From NCBI GenBank assembly GCA_022419385.1, contig JAJUBI010000002.1, forward strand, positions 4,092,001 through 4,156,000: DNA of 64,000 nt, given 5' to 3'. Each line of letters opens with the position of its first letter. The first letter of the stretch is position 1. The notes beneath the pieces are model-generated. The model was not told the DNA's origin. It saw only the letters and a list, made by a program, of their open reading frames with translations, and did no database searches. Origin of the DNA: Paraconiothyrium sp. Pb-2020. Lineage: Eukaryota > Ascomycota > Dothideomycetes > Pleosporales > Didymosphaeriaceae. A program made the position numbers and the translations under genes. Shown here piece after piece: positions 53,955-64,000 of the stretch.

Positions 53955-55786
53955 ATGAAGAACTTCATTGGTAAAGCGCACAAACTCTTCAATGCGGACC
54001 TCGCAGCAGGTCCCCAGCCGCCATCCGAGAAGAGGAATTCAAAGCTAGTATCAGCGTCAAAAACGTCAAGCCTGATCGTTCCGTCTTCAACAGTGGGCTT
54101 CAGCGGGATAAATTCTCGCTCAAATCTGCTACCAACTATACAAGACCCTTCGGCACTTGATATTCTCCGCTACCGTTATCACCACGCTACTAACCTTGGC
54201 TCTGTCTATGTCCTCGAGCGATGGTTATCGCCTTCCCGGTTTCCTCATGATACTTCAGGATCGAGTGAGCTAGAGGCTGTCAAAGCATGGATCGCAAAAA
54301 TTGGAGCGGATCAAACGAAGCAAATGTTCGAGACGTGTTGGGCAAATGCAATCCTGGATGAGTACGTGATGAATTAAAGTGCATTGCTTGTGAAAGAAAC
54401 TCGCTTATTGATCCTCTAGCGACATTGACTGGTTAAAGAACGAAGCAAAGGGTGAGCAGAATGATTTGCGGCTGTGCTTTGTATTCATTCGCACGACGCA
54501 ATGCATCCTCGCGATTCGGAGTTTTCATCTAACGCGACACAGGCACCACGGTTCGCCTACCTATTGGATATTGGGACCTACCAGGGGAAGAGTTCACCAG
54601 AGCTACTCCTTTTGAGCCTGTTTCGCACATTTACTTCAACGCCTGGACAAGCATTCGTGATCTCATCTTACGATTACGTGCGCATAACATTGGCGTGCTG
54701 ATCGACTTTCACGCTGTTCCGGGTGGCGCGAACACTAACGACCACTCCGGAACCAATAGCAACGTAGCAGGGTTCTTCACTTCACCATACAATCGCAAGC
54801 TCGGTATTCGTTGCGCTGAATTTGTTGCTCGAGAATCGGCTGCAGGCCTGCAACTTGCTGGTTTATCTCTGGTAAACGAGCCAGATACAGACAGCGAAAC
54901 TATCTACGATTGGTACGACGAGACCATACATGCTGTTTCCTCCATAGATTCCAGCCTCCCTATTGTTATATCGGACGCTTGGGACCTCAAACGGGCGATC
55001 GGATACTCCTTAAGAAAGAATGCTGTAAACTCTACTAAGCCAACTAACCCCATTGTAATTGATACGCACGTGTACTGGTGCTTCAACGACGCCGACAAGA
55101 AAAAGTCTCCTCAAGACATCATCCAAGAAGTGCCTACCAAACTTTCCGAGCTCAATGGGAAAGAAGGGTGCGTGACTGACCGCGGCGCTGTGCAAGTCAT
55201 TATTGGCGAATACTCTAACGTCCTTTCCGCCGATACTTGGGTAAAAACAGGCGAAACGCCCAAGGCGGATCTTATCCAGATATTTGGTGCGGAGCAGTCT
55301 TTGCGATACCAGCAACGCGCCGGCGGCGCCTTCTTCTGGACGTGGAAAATGGATTGGATGCCTGGCGGCGAGTGGGGATTCAAAGCTCAATCGAACCCTC
55401 AAAACCGTTTTATCTTCCCCCCTCCGCATGCATTTATACCTGAGCGCAACATTCCCGGATTATTGGAATGCGCCCGCAACCGTAAGGAAGAACGTATGTG
55501 GAAAGCCGTGGATCAGCATCGCGCATACTACGACCATCTTGCTGCGAAGATGCCGGCTGATCACTCGCGATATGAGCATGGCTGGAAAATTGGGTATGCT
55601 GATGCGTACGTCTTCTTCGAGGGCAAAGCAGACGAAGCCGTTGGACCGGGTAACAGGCTTGGCAACGTGGAGCTTTGGGTGCTCAAGAGAATTCGCGAAA
55701 GTGGATTCGCAGGCGATTTTGTTTGGGAGTATGAGCAGGGCCTACGAAGAGGTATTCACGACTTCAATGCTGTTGTCGGGATCTAA
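53955..55786 (+). CDS. GH5 family glycoside hydrolase (intracellular type)
   Basis: Three exons (53955-54361, 54420-54451, 54543-55786) join in frame to 560 residues. The (β/α)8 barrel carries the GH5 signatures: RLPIGYWDLPGEEF, GVLIDFHAVPG, acid/base Glu259 in SLVNEPD, the substrate-binding HVYWCF and nucleophile Glu369 in IIGEYSNVL. No signal peptide is present, so the enzyme is likely intracellular, as in the yeast YBR056W group. Introns are 54362-54419 (donor GTACGT) and 54452-54542 (donor GTGAGC). The tiny middle exon encodes DIDWLKNEAK. Substrate is unknown. Exo-β-glucosidase-type activity is plausible. The next gene starts only about 150 bp downstream on the same strand. Confidence 0.92.
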
Positions 55787-55934
55787 GAGCACGTACCAAC
55801 ATCACTTTTCTGGTGTGCACTCGAGCAACACTATTCATGGCGTGCTCTCTGCCACGCCCTTTTCCTTCTTTCCCCGGCCCCGCGGTGATGGTTGAGAAGT
55901 GCACGGCCAATCACACGAATCACATCAACATCAC

Positions 55935-57062
55935 ATGGTGTCACCCATTGCTCCACGAGCCAACAATAACATCGACATTAGTGCCCGGCACGGGTGCAAC
56001 GCAAACATACACCTCTCAACATGTGGTCGGGAGGAGCTTCAATCGCGACATGCACCGTCTACTACCATGAGAGAGCACCCTCTGCCAGCTTTGCCGCATG
56101 AAGATAAAGATGAGGTACAATCTGAACGACGAGATGACACGGACGTTGAAGTTGAACCTGAGAGCGAACATGTAAGGATTTCGAAAGAAAAGGAGAACTC
56201 CTTTGCATTGTTCAACGACGCCAGCGAAATCAATGTCGGTCACTTCGCTCAAGCAGACGATGAAAACCGCAATGTTGGAGCGTTCCTGCGTGCAGAAATA
56301 CCTCTCGATGGCCCAAAAGTGCGAACACAGAAACCTTCGAATTCAACCACGCACAAAGCACGTTCTTCTGATCCATCCGCCACTACTGTTCAGTTTTCCA
56401 AGGACACTTCTACGCATGGTGCCTTAAACGCGCTCAAGGAGCCAAATAACGCCTTGTGGGTGAACTCGGACGAGAGCACTGTTGCATATCGTTTCCGCCG
56501 CGCAAGCTTAGATGCAGTTTGCGACTACATTCCCAACGCGCATCATGTCGAGAACCACGATCGTCGACGCTCAAGCTCAGAGTACGACCCTCAACATGGC
56601 GCCTCAACCGACGAAGATGAAGAACCCCACCGCAAACCTCTCGTACGCTTCGCAGATGCCCATACAATTCTCTGCACGCCCCTTCCACCAACACCACCAC
56701 CTCACCAGACATCCTTTTCTCCTGCTCCACTCACCCCTCCCATACCAATTAGCCCTACAGAGCTCTCCTACACCGCCCCGATACCGGCCCGCGTTAAACC
56801 CTACGGCCCACGTATCCCTCCTTGGGGCTCAACGGACATTCTGGACCGCGAGCGTCGCTTGCGGACCGATGTTCGCTTACATGAAGACACACTTGAAGAG
56901 CGCTTTGGGGAGAGAGACAGGTTGCGCAAAGCGGAGGAAGCGAGGAAGGGCACGAGGAGAACGGAGGGCGAGGAACTGAGGGAGTTGGTGCTAGGCATTT
57001 ATCCGGAACTGGAAGAGACAGAGGACAGGGGGCGATACTGTTGGATGTGCGCTATAATGTGA
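55935..57062 (+). CDS. Disordered proline-rich protein with CaaX terminus
   Basis: A single exon of 375 residues from the ATG at 55935 (MVSPIAPRANNNID). Most of the protein is low-complexity, rich in S, T, P and E (PPTPPPHQTSFSPAPLTPPI). A conserved-looking block near the C-terminus includes ARVKPYGPRIPPWGSTDILD, then a charged helical stretch (about 325-355) and LVLGIYPELEE. The last residues are CWMCAIM: the final CAIM fits a CaaX box for farnesylation, and the nearby Cys could be palmitoylated, so the protein is probably membrane tethered. I do not recognise a named family. A non-ATG upstream extension of 12 codons was ignored. Confidence 0.7.
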   Translation: MVSPIAPRANNNIDISARHGCNANIHLSTCGREELQSRHAPSTTMREHPLPALPHEDKDEVQSERRDDTDVEVEPESEHVRISKEKENSFALFNDASEINVGHFAQADDENRNVGAFLRAEIPLDGPKVRTQKPSNSTTHKARSSDPSATTVQFSKDTSTHGALNALKEPNNALWVNSDESTVAYRFRRASLDAVCDYIPNAHHVENHDRRRSSSEYDPQHGASTDEDEEPHRKPLVRFADAHTILCTPLPPTPPPHQTSFSPAPLTPPIPISPTELSYTAPIPARVKPYGPRIPPWGSTDILDRERRLRTDVRLHEDTLEERFGERDRLRKAEEARKGTRRTEGEELRELVLGIYPELEETEDRGRYCWMCAIM

Positions 57063-57839
57063 GAGTTGGTATCTCATGGTAGCGTAAATGAAGGAAGTAT
57101 CAATGCTTGTTTCTTGTAACGTGTAGTTAGCAGTAGAGCATCTCATCGATCACCACCAAGCCAGGATGTGGACTACACCCTCGAACTTAAAAGATCTGAA
57201 AAACTGATGCGCGAAGCGATTTTGGAATCATCAGCACCAACAACACAGCCACCTCGCCCTGCACTTTCCTTGTAGCATATATTTCGCCACGAGAATGAGC
57301 AGGTGAGATGGGCGCACAGCGCATGACCCGTTGTATAAGCTGCGCGTACCGTCAATAGGTGAACTTTGGGTAGTCCTCGTCTCGCTAGCTAATTCTCATA
57401 GGTCTCCTTACATCTACCTCATGTAAGCGTGGCATAGTGGGGGCCCTGCGTAGGGCACCGAGTGCTCAGATACTCTCGTACTACTAAATCGAGCTGTAAC
57501 CAGCCACCACCAATATCGCGGGCATCAGCGCAGTAACATATTCTCTAATGAGAATGGGTTTCAGGCAAACGGTTGTAATTGGTATGGATTTTACGATATT
57601 ACTCTCGCGGGGCGGCGTCACAAGGCGACATGGTGGCACCACGAGAATGTTCAGCTCCTCGTATTGGGATGCACCAGGCTGAACCATATTATATAAGACG
57701 GCGTTTTCTGCAAGCAAGACTATATTACTACCCAACCTTTACCATAAGATTAGATTCTAGCAGCCGTTCTTTACAATTTCTAATACATACCCAGTACACC
57801 TCTACCTACCATCCTCATCATCTCTCGATAAATTTCACT
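57063..57839. other. Intergenic interval
   Basis: 3' region of the CaaX protein gene and promoter of the small secreted protein. No other gene is supported. Confidence 0.45.
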
Positions 57840-58283
57840 ATGATGCGCTCCTTCCTTTCCATCGCAGCACTCTTTGCAGCGGCTCTCGCGGCGCCCGTCC
57901 CAGGCTCCAAAACCAACGCCTCTCCCAACATGTACTACCTCCCGCTCACGGTCACCGTCTTCAACGACGTTACCGGCGCCCATGCCGCAGTCGGCATCGA
58001 CACATCCGGGCACTCATTTGAGTTCGGGTGGAACCTGTTCGACTCTAGCTCTCCCCATAGCCGCGACGGCAAGATCATCGCCACTAGCATGCAGTTGTCT
58101 TTCCCTGATCTCCCGCTTCCGGTCGGTCACAGCTGCGGTGTCTACAACGGAGATAAGACAATTGGGCAGTTGGATGCTCAGTACACTTACCTGGATTTGG
58201 ACGGTCAGCCTGGCAAGGCTGTGGAGACGGATGTGACCAATTTCATCGTGCATTGTGATATATACGTTGTGGGTCAGAATTAA
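57840..58283 (+). CDS. Small secreted protein, 147 aa
   Basis: Starts MMRSFLSIAALFAAALAAPV, a clear signal peptide with probable cleavage after Ala-Leu-Ala-Ala. The mature protein (YYLPLTVTVFNDVTGAHAAV, FEFGWNLFDSSSP, CGVYNGDKTIGQLDAQYTYL) is β-rich with two cysteines (in HSCGVY and VHCDIY) and no membrane anchor. The single exon and short size fit fungal small secreted/effector-like proteins. No enzyme motif is recognised, so a role on the cell surface or in host contact is inference. Confidence 0.75.
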   Translation: MMRSFLSIAALFAAALAAPVPGSKTNASPNMYYLPLTVTVFNDVTGAHAAVGIDTSGHSFEFGWNLFDSSSPHSRDGKIIATSMQLSFPDLPLPVGHSCGVYNGDKTIGQLDAQYTYLDLDGQPGKAVETDVTNFIVHCDIYVVGQN

Positions 58284-58379
58284 GAGACATAATGAAAGGA
58301 ATGAAATGCTTGGGGGCTTGGTTGGCTGACACGAGATGCTTAATCATAAATTTAAATACAGTGTAACGATTTCCCTTGC

Positions 58380-60064
58380 CTAAACCTCATTCCTCTCCTG
58401 TTGCATATGAAAAGCTTCCTTTTCCTTGTCGCCGACCTTTCCTTGTACCTCTTCGTTGAAGCTGGTCGCCTTTGGCTGTTTGCTCCACTGGCGCGCAGGC
58501 ACTCCGTCTCGGAAGAAACCCTCGATTTCTTCCATACTACGCCCGGTTACTTCTCCAACGCAGAACCATACATATGCTAGCGTAATGAAACACAGTCCTG
58601 TGTATACAAAGCCCGTCTTCGGACCTAGATTCGCCGAGTAGTAGAGGTAGGGCAGCGTGAAGACGGTGACCCAGACGGTGATCCAGAAGCACGCGACAGC
58701 AATAGCGTAGATCTTATTGCGATTTCGTCCGACGGCCATTTCGGAAGCCTCGAACGGAAGTCAGTGATGTCTACTAGTCAGGGAATACAGGGAAACTCAC
58801 AATCGTCCAGCCCAAAGGTCCCCACGCGAAATTGAAAGCGGTGATCTCAATAATGACGAAGGAAATGATGACCTTGCCACTGGTACCGCTCACTTCACCC
58901 CCAGGAATACCCAAGCAGCCCACGATGAATATGCTTACCATCATGACTAACGTGGTTGATAAGAGTAGCGGGCGTCGCGGGATCTTGTTAGCGCAGAGGA
59001 CCGCTGCAAAGACAGTTACAACTTGGATCACGAAGACGATGATGGTCATCAAGAATGGATCATCGAGTCCAATAGCCTGGCTGAACACTGTGCCAAAGTA
59101 GTAGAACCACTGGATGCCGTTGATCTGCTGCGCGACAAGAGCTCCAGCACTGAAGATCACTTTGCGACGTTCAATCGGATCCGTGACCAAGTCCGTCCAC
59201 TTCGAGTCTGCGGAAAGCTCAGCCTCGTTCTCGATGCTAGCTCGAATGGTGATCATGTCAACGTCAGGCTGGTAGGTCTTGTTGTCTTTGTGGAGGAGAC
59301 GGAGAGCTGCATCGCAGCGTTCGGTTTTCTCGTGGCGCATGAGCCAGCGAGGCGACTCAGGAACCCAGAAGAGAAAGGTAAGGCTGAGAATTGGGAAGAT
59401 GAGCTGGACAGCGGTGGGAACGCGGTAAGAGGCCGTAGATGTGAGAGATTCGGTGCCTCGGTTGATGACAGCTGCGATGATCTGGGAGATTGAAAGGACA
59501 AGCTGCCAGCAGCCGAGTAGCGGGCCTCGAATAGCAGTTGGTGCGATCTCCTATTTTTATTTCGTCAGTGACACATTCTGTTACTCATTCGACGTTGCCA
59601 CGTACACCAATATACAAGGGACTTGTAGACGAGAAGATACCGACGCCCAAGCCTAGTATGACTCGTCCACCGATGACTATTCCTTGGTCATGATCCGTGA
59701 TGATTTGAAGTACCGTGCCAATGATGGCGACGATAGCAGCGATGAGGAATGCACCTTTTCGTCCGAAGTAGTCGTTTATAGGCGCCGCTCCAAGGGATCC
59801 TACCAGCTCTCCGACATTGATCATCGAACTCATGATTGATAAGTCAGAAGCAGAGATTGCATATGTACCATCGGGCTGCTTGTCACCAAAGTGCCGCACA
59901 AAAGTCGACATGGCTTGGATGCCCGAAAAGTACACGCCTGCGATGAGATGAGTATCTAGCAGCCGGATGGACCTGATATACTCACCGTCATAGCCATATT
60001 GACATGCACCGAGTGCAGCGAAAGCGCAGAACGCCCAAATGTATGGGTATTGGAGTCTAGGCAT
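58380..60064 (-). CDS. MFS sugar porter
   Basis: Four exons (59986-60064, 59606-59937, 58801-59550, 58380-58748) join in frame to 509 residues, the usual length for 12-helix fungal sugar transporters. The first helix has ALGACQYGYDGVYFSGIQAM. Sugar-porter signatures are INDYFGRKGAFLIAA, GRVILGLGVGIFSSTSPLYI, EIAPTAIRGPLLGCWQL, PESPRWLMRHEK, QQINGIQWFYYFGTVFSQAI and ASEMAVGRNRNK. The relatives transport maltose/glucosides or sucrose/hexoses. Introns are 59938-59985 (donor GTGAGT), 59551-59605 (GTACGT) and 58749-58800 (GTGAGT). It is transcribed divergently from the GH32 gene through a shared promoter, suggesting its substrate is related to that enzyme. Confidence 0.93.
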
Positions 60065-60260
60065 CTTTGACGGACTATCCTTTTTCGAGTAGAGAGGACG
60101 AGAAGACTGGACAAGGGATGTGATGATCCCGACACAGTGGCCTTGGGCCTCCGCGTACTTATACTACTCACACGATGATGCGGAGAAACACGCGACAAGT
60201 TGTGGAGCCCCGTACGATTCATTTCCATCTGAACGGTTTTTGTGGAGGCGGCCATTAGGT

Positions 60261-60355
60261 GGCCGGCTTTGGTAAAGCGCTGATGCTAAAGACTCGCCGG
60301 CCGCCGGCCGCGACATATCGGCCGGCGACCTGCAAGGCGAGGACGGCCGGCCGGC
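60261..60355. promoter_or_regulatory. CCGGCC/CGGCCG operator-like array in the divergent promoter
   Basis: Between the sugar porter start (60064) and the GH32 start (60537) there are four clustered CGG/CCG palindromic blocks: GGCCGGC at 60261-60267, CGCCGGCCGCCGGCCGCG at 60295-60312, CGGCCGGCG at 60319-60327 and CGGCCGGCCGGC at 60344-60355. Zn2Cys6 regulators bind paired CGG triplets, so the array fits a binding platform that could drive both genes. The rest of the intergenic DNA is not GC-rich, so the blocks stand out. Function is inferred. Confidence 0.6.
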
Positions 60356-60536
60356 TTAAAGATTCATTGCGAATCTAGACAACGGGAGGCCACCTCAAAG
60401 ATGCCGAGTTGACTTCCAAAATCGGCAACGCGAGCGACCAACGTATATCCCGGCACTTGGCAAGCGTTGATAGATCTTTTCGAAATGTTATAAGGTCGGA
60501 TGTGCGCCGCCGATGTTTGTTGCTTAACAGTCAAAG

Positions 60537-62078
60537 ATGCCTTCAAGAACAACTCCACAGTCAGCACCGTACAGCAGGCCTTCCAGTTGCCAAGCTGCAG
60601 CTGATGCGATACCAATACTAGTAGACGACGAATACCATGTTTTCCACCTCAGTACCCCTCCGAACACGATACGACACCCGCCACGGCTTCGATCAACATG
60701 GTCGCGCCTACGTTCGCGTGATCTAGTGAACTGGGAACGCGACCAGAGCGAGGTATTGATACCAGGTAAAACTCGCGGTAGCCCAGATGCCGATGGTGCT
60801 TGGACTGGATGCGCGATCATCGGGCCAGATGAGAACATGCACATCTTCTATACCGGATATAACCTGTCACAAGATGGCAAGCAAGTCATCTTGCATGCAC
60901 GGTCGAAGGATAAGAAAGGCACACAGTTCACCAAATCACCCTCCGCAATCCGAATTATTGGCGACATGTCGAGATTCGAAGACATCGATTTCCGAGACGC
61001 TCATGTTTCGTGGCAAGAGTCAGAGAAATCTTACTGGATGCTAGTCGCTACGAGACTGAGAACGGGTTCCTTCTGGACACGAGGGTGCCTGGCACTACTC
61101 ACGTCACCAGACCTCGACGCCTGGACAATCGACCCAGAACCCTTCTACGCGCCCAACGATATGTTTTGCCCTGAATGCCCCGAAATCTTTTCGCTGCCAA
61201 ATGGAAAGTGGTATCTTGTGTACTCACGATTCCACGCTCCAGATGCTGGTACGGTGTACAGAATCGCTGATTCGCCGCGAGGCCCGTTCAGAACGCCGCG
61301 TGCGTCTTCCGGTGGGCGGTTTGATGCGCGCAGATGGTATGCCGCGAAGTCGTGTCAGAAGGCGGGCGATTCAAGCAAGCGGATCTACTTTGGATGGATA
61401 GCCGATAAACTTGATGGGCAGTGGTCATGGGGTGGCGACATGGGTATGCCGAGAGAGGTCTCCGCCGATGAGGGTGGTCAGTTGGTGGTACGACCTTGTT
61501 CTGAATACCTGGAGGCGACATTCGGTCCCGGATCCGAAGTATCCATACCCTCAACTATTTCAATCGGAAGCGTCGGCGAGACGAGGAGTCAATCCATCTC
61601 CGCAGGAGAGACAATACCGAATGAATATTGTTTCGAATTCAGCATCGCTTCCTACGACGCCTCATCCTTTGGTGTACTGTTTCGCACGTCCAAAAACATG
61701 GATGGCCACAGACTTAGATTCATACCGGCTAATTCGGAGCTGTGCGAGGTCGTCTTAGCACGTTATCCAGCACCTCTGGACGACTTCTGGGCGGACCAAT
61801 ACAAGATGCATCTGCCTCGCGAAGTCGACGGTCCTGAAATCGCGCGCCATCTTGTGAACATCCGAGGCAACGTCGTCATTACTGTAACAAGCAACGTATT
61901 GGAGATCTTTGTCGGTGGGAAGTCTGTTAGTCATCGTTTACCTGGAGGTGTAGTCGCGCATGAAACATCACCTTCCGGAACCAACGGCGAGGAGCACGAG
62001 ACGCAGGAAGTCGGAATTTTCGTTGAAGATGGACACGTTGAGTTGACAGATGTACATGTACGAAGGCGCACGAGCTAG
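60537..62078 (+). CDS. GH32-type β-fructosidase (intracellular)
   Basis: Glycoside hydrolase of the five-bladed β-propeller GH32/GH68/GH43 clan. A single exon of 513 residues with no signal peptide. The N-terminal nucleophile blade (AAADAIPILVDDEYHVFHLS, with Asp23 as candidate) replaces the WMNDPNG motif of invertases. FYTGYNL follows, then the RDP-equivalent FRDAHVSW (residues 153-155, Pro replaced by Ala) and the acid/base motif CPECPEIF (Glu213). A C-terminal β-sandwich ends near ELTDVHVRRR. The enzyme would cleave fructose from sucrose, fructans or related β-fructosides inside the cell, matching import by the divergent transporter. Family placement is good. The specificity is inferred. 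Confidence 0.87.
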   Translation: MPSRTTPQSAPYSRPSSCQAAADAIPILVDDEYHVFHLSTPPNTIRHPPRLRSTWSRLRSRDLVNWERDQSEVLIPGKTRGSPDADGAWTGCAIIGPDENMHIFYTGYNLSQDGKQVILHARSKDKKGTQFTKSPSAIRIIGDMSRFEDIDFRDAHVSWQESEKSYWMLVATRLRTGSFWTRGCLALLTSPDLDAWTIDPEPFYAPNDMFCPECPEIFSLPNGKWYLVYSRFHAPDAGTVYRIADSPRGPFRTPRASSGGRFDARRWYAAKSCQKAGDSSKRIYFGWIADKLDGQWSWGGDMGMPREVSADEGGQLVVRPCSEYLEATFGPGSEVSIPSTISIGSVGETRSQSISAGETIPNEYCFEFSIASYDASSFGVLFRTSKNMDGHRLRFIPANSELCEVVLARYPAPLDDFWADQYKMHLPREVDGPEIARHLVNIRGNVVITVTSNVLEIFVGGKSVSHRLPGGVVAHETSPSGTNGEEHETQEVGIFVEDGHVELTDVHVRRRTS

Positions 62079-62151
62079 TAACGTACTGTTCTTAGATGTG
62101 ACTACTGTGAGCGAATTATCGGCAGCATGACTTTGCGGGCCGTGTGACCAG

Positions 62152-64000
62152 TCAGCCAAGTGTAGCGTTGCTTAGAAAATCGAAAGCAGCTAGGTCCATT
62201 TCATTAGGATCAAAACCGTCTGTGAATCCAAACCCGAGCGCAAAGGCGTCTGAACCCGAGCTAAATTGGCCAGGCGTAGCTTCGAAAGCTACCGGTGAGG
62301 TACCCTCCACCGTAAACACTAGTGCATGCTCCAGACCGCGGAGAATGGCGCCTTCTAGGCGATTCACGGCGTATCGGATGGGCTCATTCGACTTGCTCAT
62401 GATACGTAGCGTCCAAAGGTAGGCTCTCAGTGACTCGCGCCAATGATCGCGTTCCGACGGTGTCAGACTCGTGACTAGCAATAGTGTGAGAAAAGAGCCT
62501 ATGACAGAGAACAGATAAGGTGCGAAAAAATGCCAGAAGCTGTCCAAATGCTCGAGACGTAATGATGCCACAAAGGAAGTGGCCTGTTGTGCTGTCTCAT
62601 GGGCATGAACTCTGATCGCAGTAAGGGCTGGTATATCGAGGCAGAGCGGAGCGAGAGCGGTCGAGCGCACTAGGCGGCGAAGTACGTTGATCTTTACGCC
62701 GTAATAAGCGAGATGTATATTACCTGCATGAACTTAGTGATGAGAGACTTTTTGGATTGCAGTGGGAAACGTTGATCGATACATACCATTCGCGCAGAGT
62801 TCTCTTGGTGGGAGATTGGATATTGCAAGCGATTGCGGTAGTGCTAAATGCCACCGCTCAAGGGAATCAAAGATTGGCTGCGCTTGTTCCCTTAGCTTCG
62901 ACGTGTCCTGTTGCGTTGTGGATTTGACTGTGTAGAAGGTCTTGAGTACAGTGTGCAGTATGTTTGTGAGCGATTGTAAGTACAGAAACTGCTCTCCTTC
63001 GACGCTTGTACCATCCGCGGTGTCGAAGTCGTCTTCGGTGAGAGGTGTGACACCCCAATCTTCTTCCGTTATATGTGTGGGCCGGCCATGCGCGAGCGCT
63101 GTCCATACATCTTGCATGTAAATAGCCCAGCCCAGTCGTTTTCGCAGAGATCTTTCCCAGTCAGGAATTTCCCACGCCGATGCATCTAGGTGCAAGCCAC
63201 AAGCCTGCCCGACCGATAGAGCCTGCGAAGTGAGGGACCACGCGAACGTATGATCAGGGTTCAACGGATCCTCAGGCTTGCATTGCAGAAGTAGCAAGGC
63301 CGCTTCGATCGAAGACAAACGGGGCCGATGATAAGAAAGCTGAATATTCTGCAACGTGAGCTTACGCAAGGTGGCGACATCTATGGCTGGTTGATTTGAC
63401 AGGTTGGAATCGTAAAACCACCAGTTGATCGCATTGAGGTAAACCGCACCTAACAAAGGCGCATCAATACACCGGTAGGACTTCTTGTATTTCTCCATGA
63501 ATCCCTCTTTGTAAACAATCGGGTATGAAGAATGAATGATCTTCCAGAACAGGCGGAGTAACTTCTCTCCATGGGGTTTGACGCAAGCTTCGATAGAGTC
63601 AACGGCATCGAAATTATCCTCAAAAAGAGAAGATCTTGTATCGGAACCCTGAACACGGTTAACATCGTGATTAAGTAGGGATTAACCATGCTTGCCATAT
63701 GGAATGTGACAGGATAGTCAACATTTTGGTCGTGATCTAGGACTCGACGTATTGAGTGTGTCGGCAACGTATATTCGTTGCATGTGGAGGAATATGGACG
63801 ATGACGCTGATAGTTTTAGATGGTGAATGTTGTGGTTCGTCGGAATCTACGAACCATAAGAATAGGTTCCATATCGCTCCCCAGCCCATACAATTCGGCG
63901 AACTTAATGGGATGTAGTCCAAGGGATCTTTCCCACTCGTCGATATAGGCAGTGTCATCTGCTCTATCTTCGCGTGTGTCGAAGCCATTTGGCACGGCAT
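62152..64000 (-). CDS. Fungal transcription factor (Fungal_trans domain), N-terminus beyond window
   Basis: Regulator of the Zn2Cys6 class. The zinc cluster itself would lie outside the window. The last exons are 62152-62723 and 62787-63648. Upstream the coding frame can be followed to 64000 through YIDEWERSLGLHPIKFAELY and HSIRRVLDHDQNVDYPVTFH, but exon borders there are uncertain. The Fungal_trans core is clear: LLRLFWKIIHSSYPIVYKEGF, LSSIEAALLLLQCK, LTSQALSVGQACGLHLDASAW and RLGWAIYMQDVWTALAHGRP. The C-terminus is acidic and hydrophobic (DGFDPNEMDLAAFDFLSN), a possible activation domain. It converges with the GH32 gene, 73 bp apart at their ends, so it may regulate the porter and GH32 genes. 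Confidence 0.85.

Noticed and set aside
1..64000. tRNA, rRNA or CRISPR features
   Set aside because: No cloverleaf with a typical B-box, no rRNA segment and no regularly spaced direct repeats were seen by eye. A tRNAscan or Infernal run could still find a small RNA.

Overview
The window is nuclear DNA of a filamentous ascomycete (Pezizomycotina). It has compact genes on both strands and short introns, mostly about 45-70 nt, with GT(A/G)NGN donors and CTRAC-like branch points. The gene families are typical of these fungi: Zn2Cys6 regulators, an AA9 lytic polysaccharide monooxygenase, DUF1772 and DUF7053 proteins, an ankyrin/F-box protein and a Vam7 SNARE. The carbohydrate-active and small secreted proteins would suit a plant-associated or saprotrophic Dothideomycete, but that placement is inference.

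Layout. 1-11.3 kb: 60S ribosomal protein L4 (minus, C-terminus outside the window), a large dual-specificity phosphatase of the Cpp1/Msg5 type, and a zinc alcohol dehydrogenase. 11.3-15.5 kb: a gene-poor stretch with a decayed BRCT-like fragment. 15.5-24 kb: a divergent DUF1772/DUF7053 pair, an F-box/LRR protein ending in a CaaX box, an ALKBH6-type dioxygenase and a membrane-anchored coiled-coil protein. 24-31 kb: an SGNH esterase broken by four frameshifts, a secreted six-hairpin glycosidase-like protein, a solo arm of a MITE, and a fungal-specific N-terminal-domain protein. 32-39 kb: VAM7, a short-chain dehydrogenase, a secreted SurE-like nucleotidase, and a fungal F-box-like family gene interrupted by an in-frame TAG. 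39-47 kb: an intact 305-bp fold-back MITE, an AA9 LPMO, an ankyrin protein with a 60-bp tandem duplication, and a decayed cysteine-rich membrane protein. 47-57 kb: a Zn2Cys6 regulator, the FIT-family lipid-droplet protein SCS3, a Whi5/Nrm1-type G1/S repressor, a GH5 glycosidase and a second CaaX protein. 57.8-64 kb: a small secreted protein, then an MFS sugar porter, a GH32 fructosidase and a fungal transcription factor.

The most system-like region is the last one. The sugar porter and the GH32 gene are divergent and share a 472-bp promoter that carries an array of CCGGCC/CGGCCG palindromes. A Zn2Cys6-family regulator converges on the GH32 gene. This looks like a self-contained fructoside-utilisation cluster with its own operator array. 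No rRNA, tRNA or CRISPR was recognised by eye.
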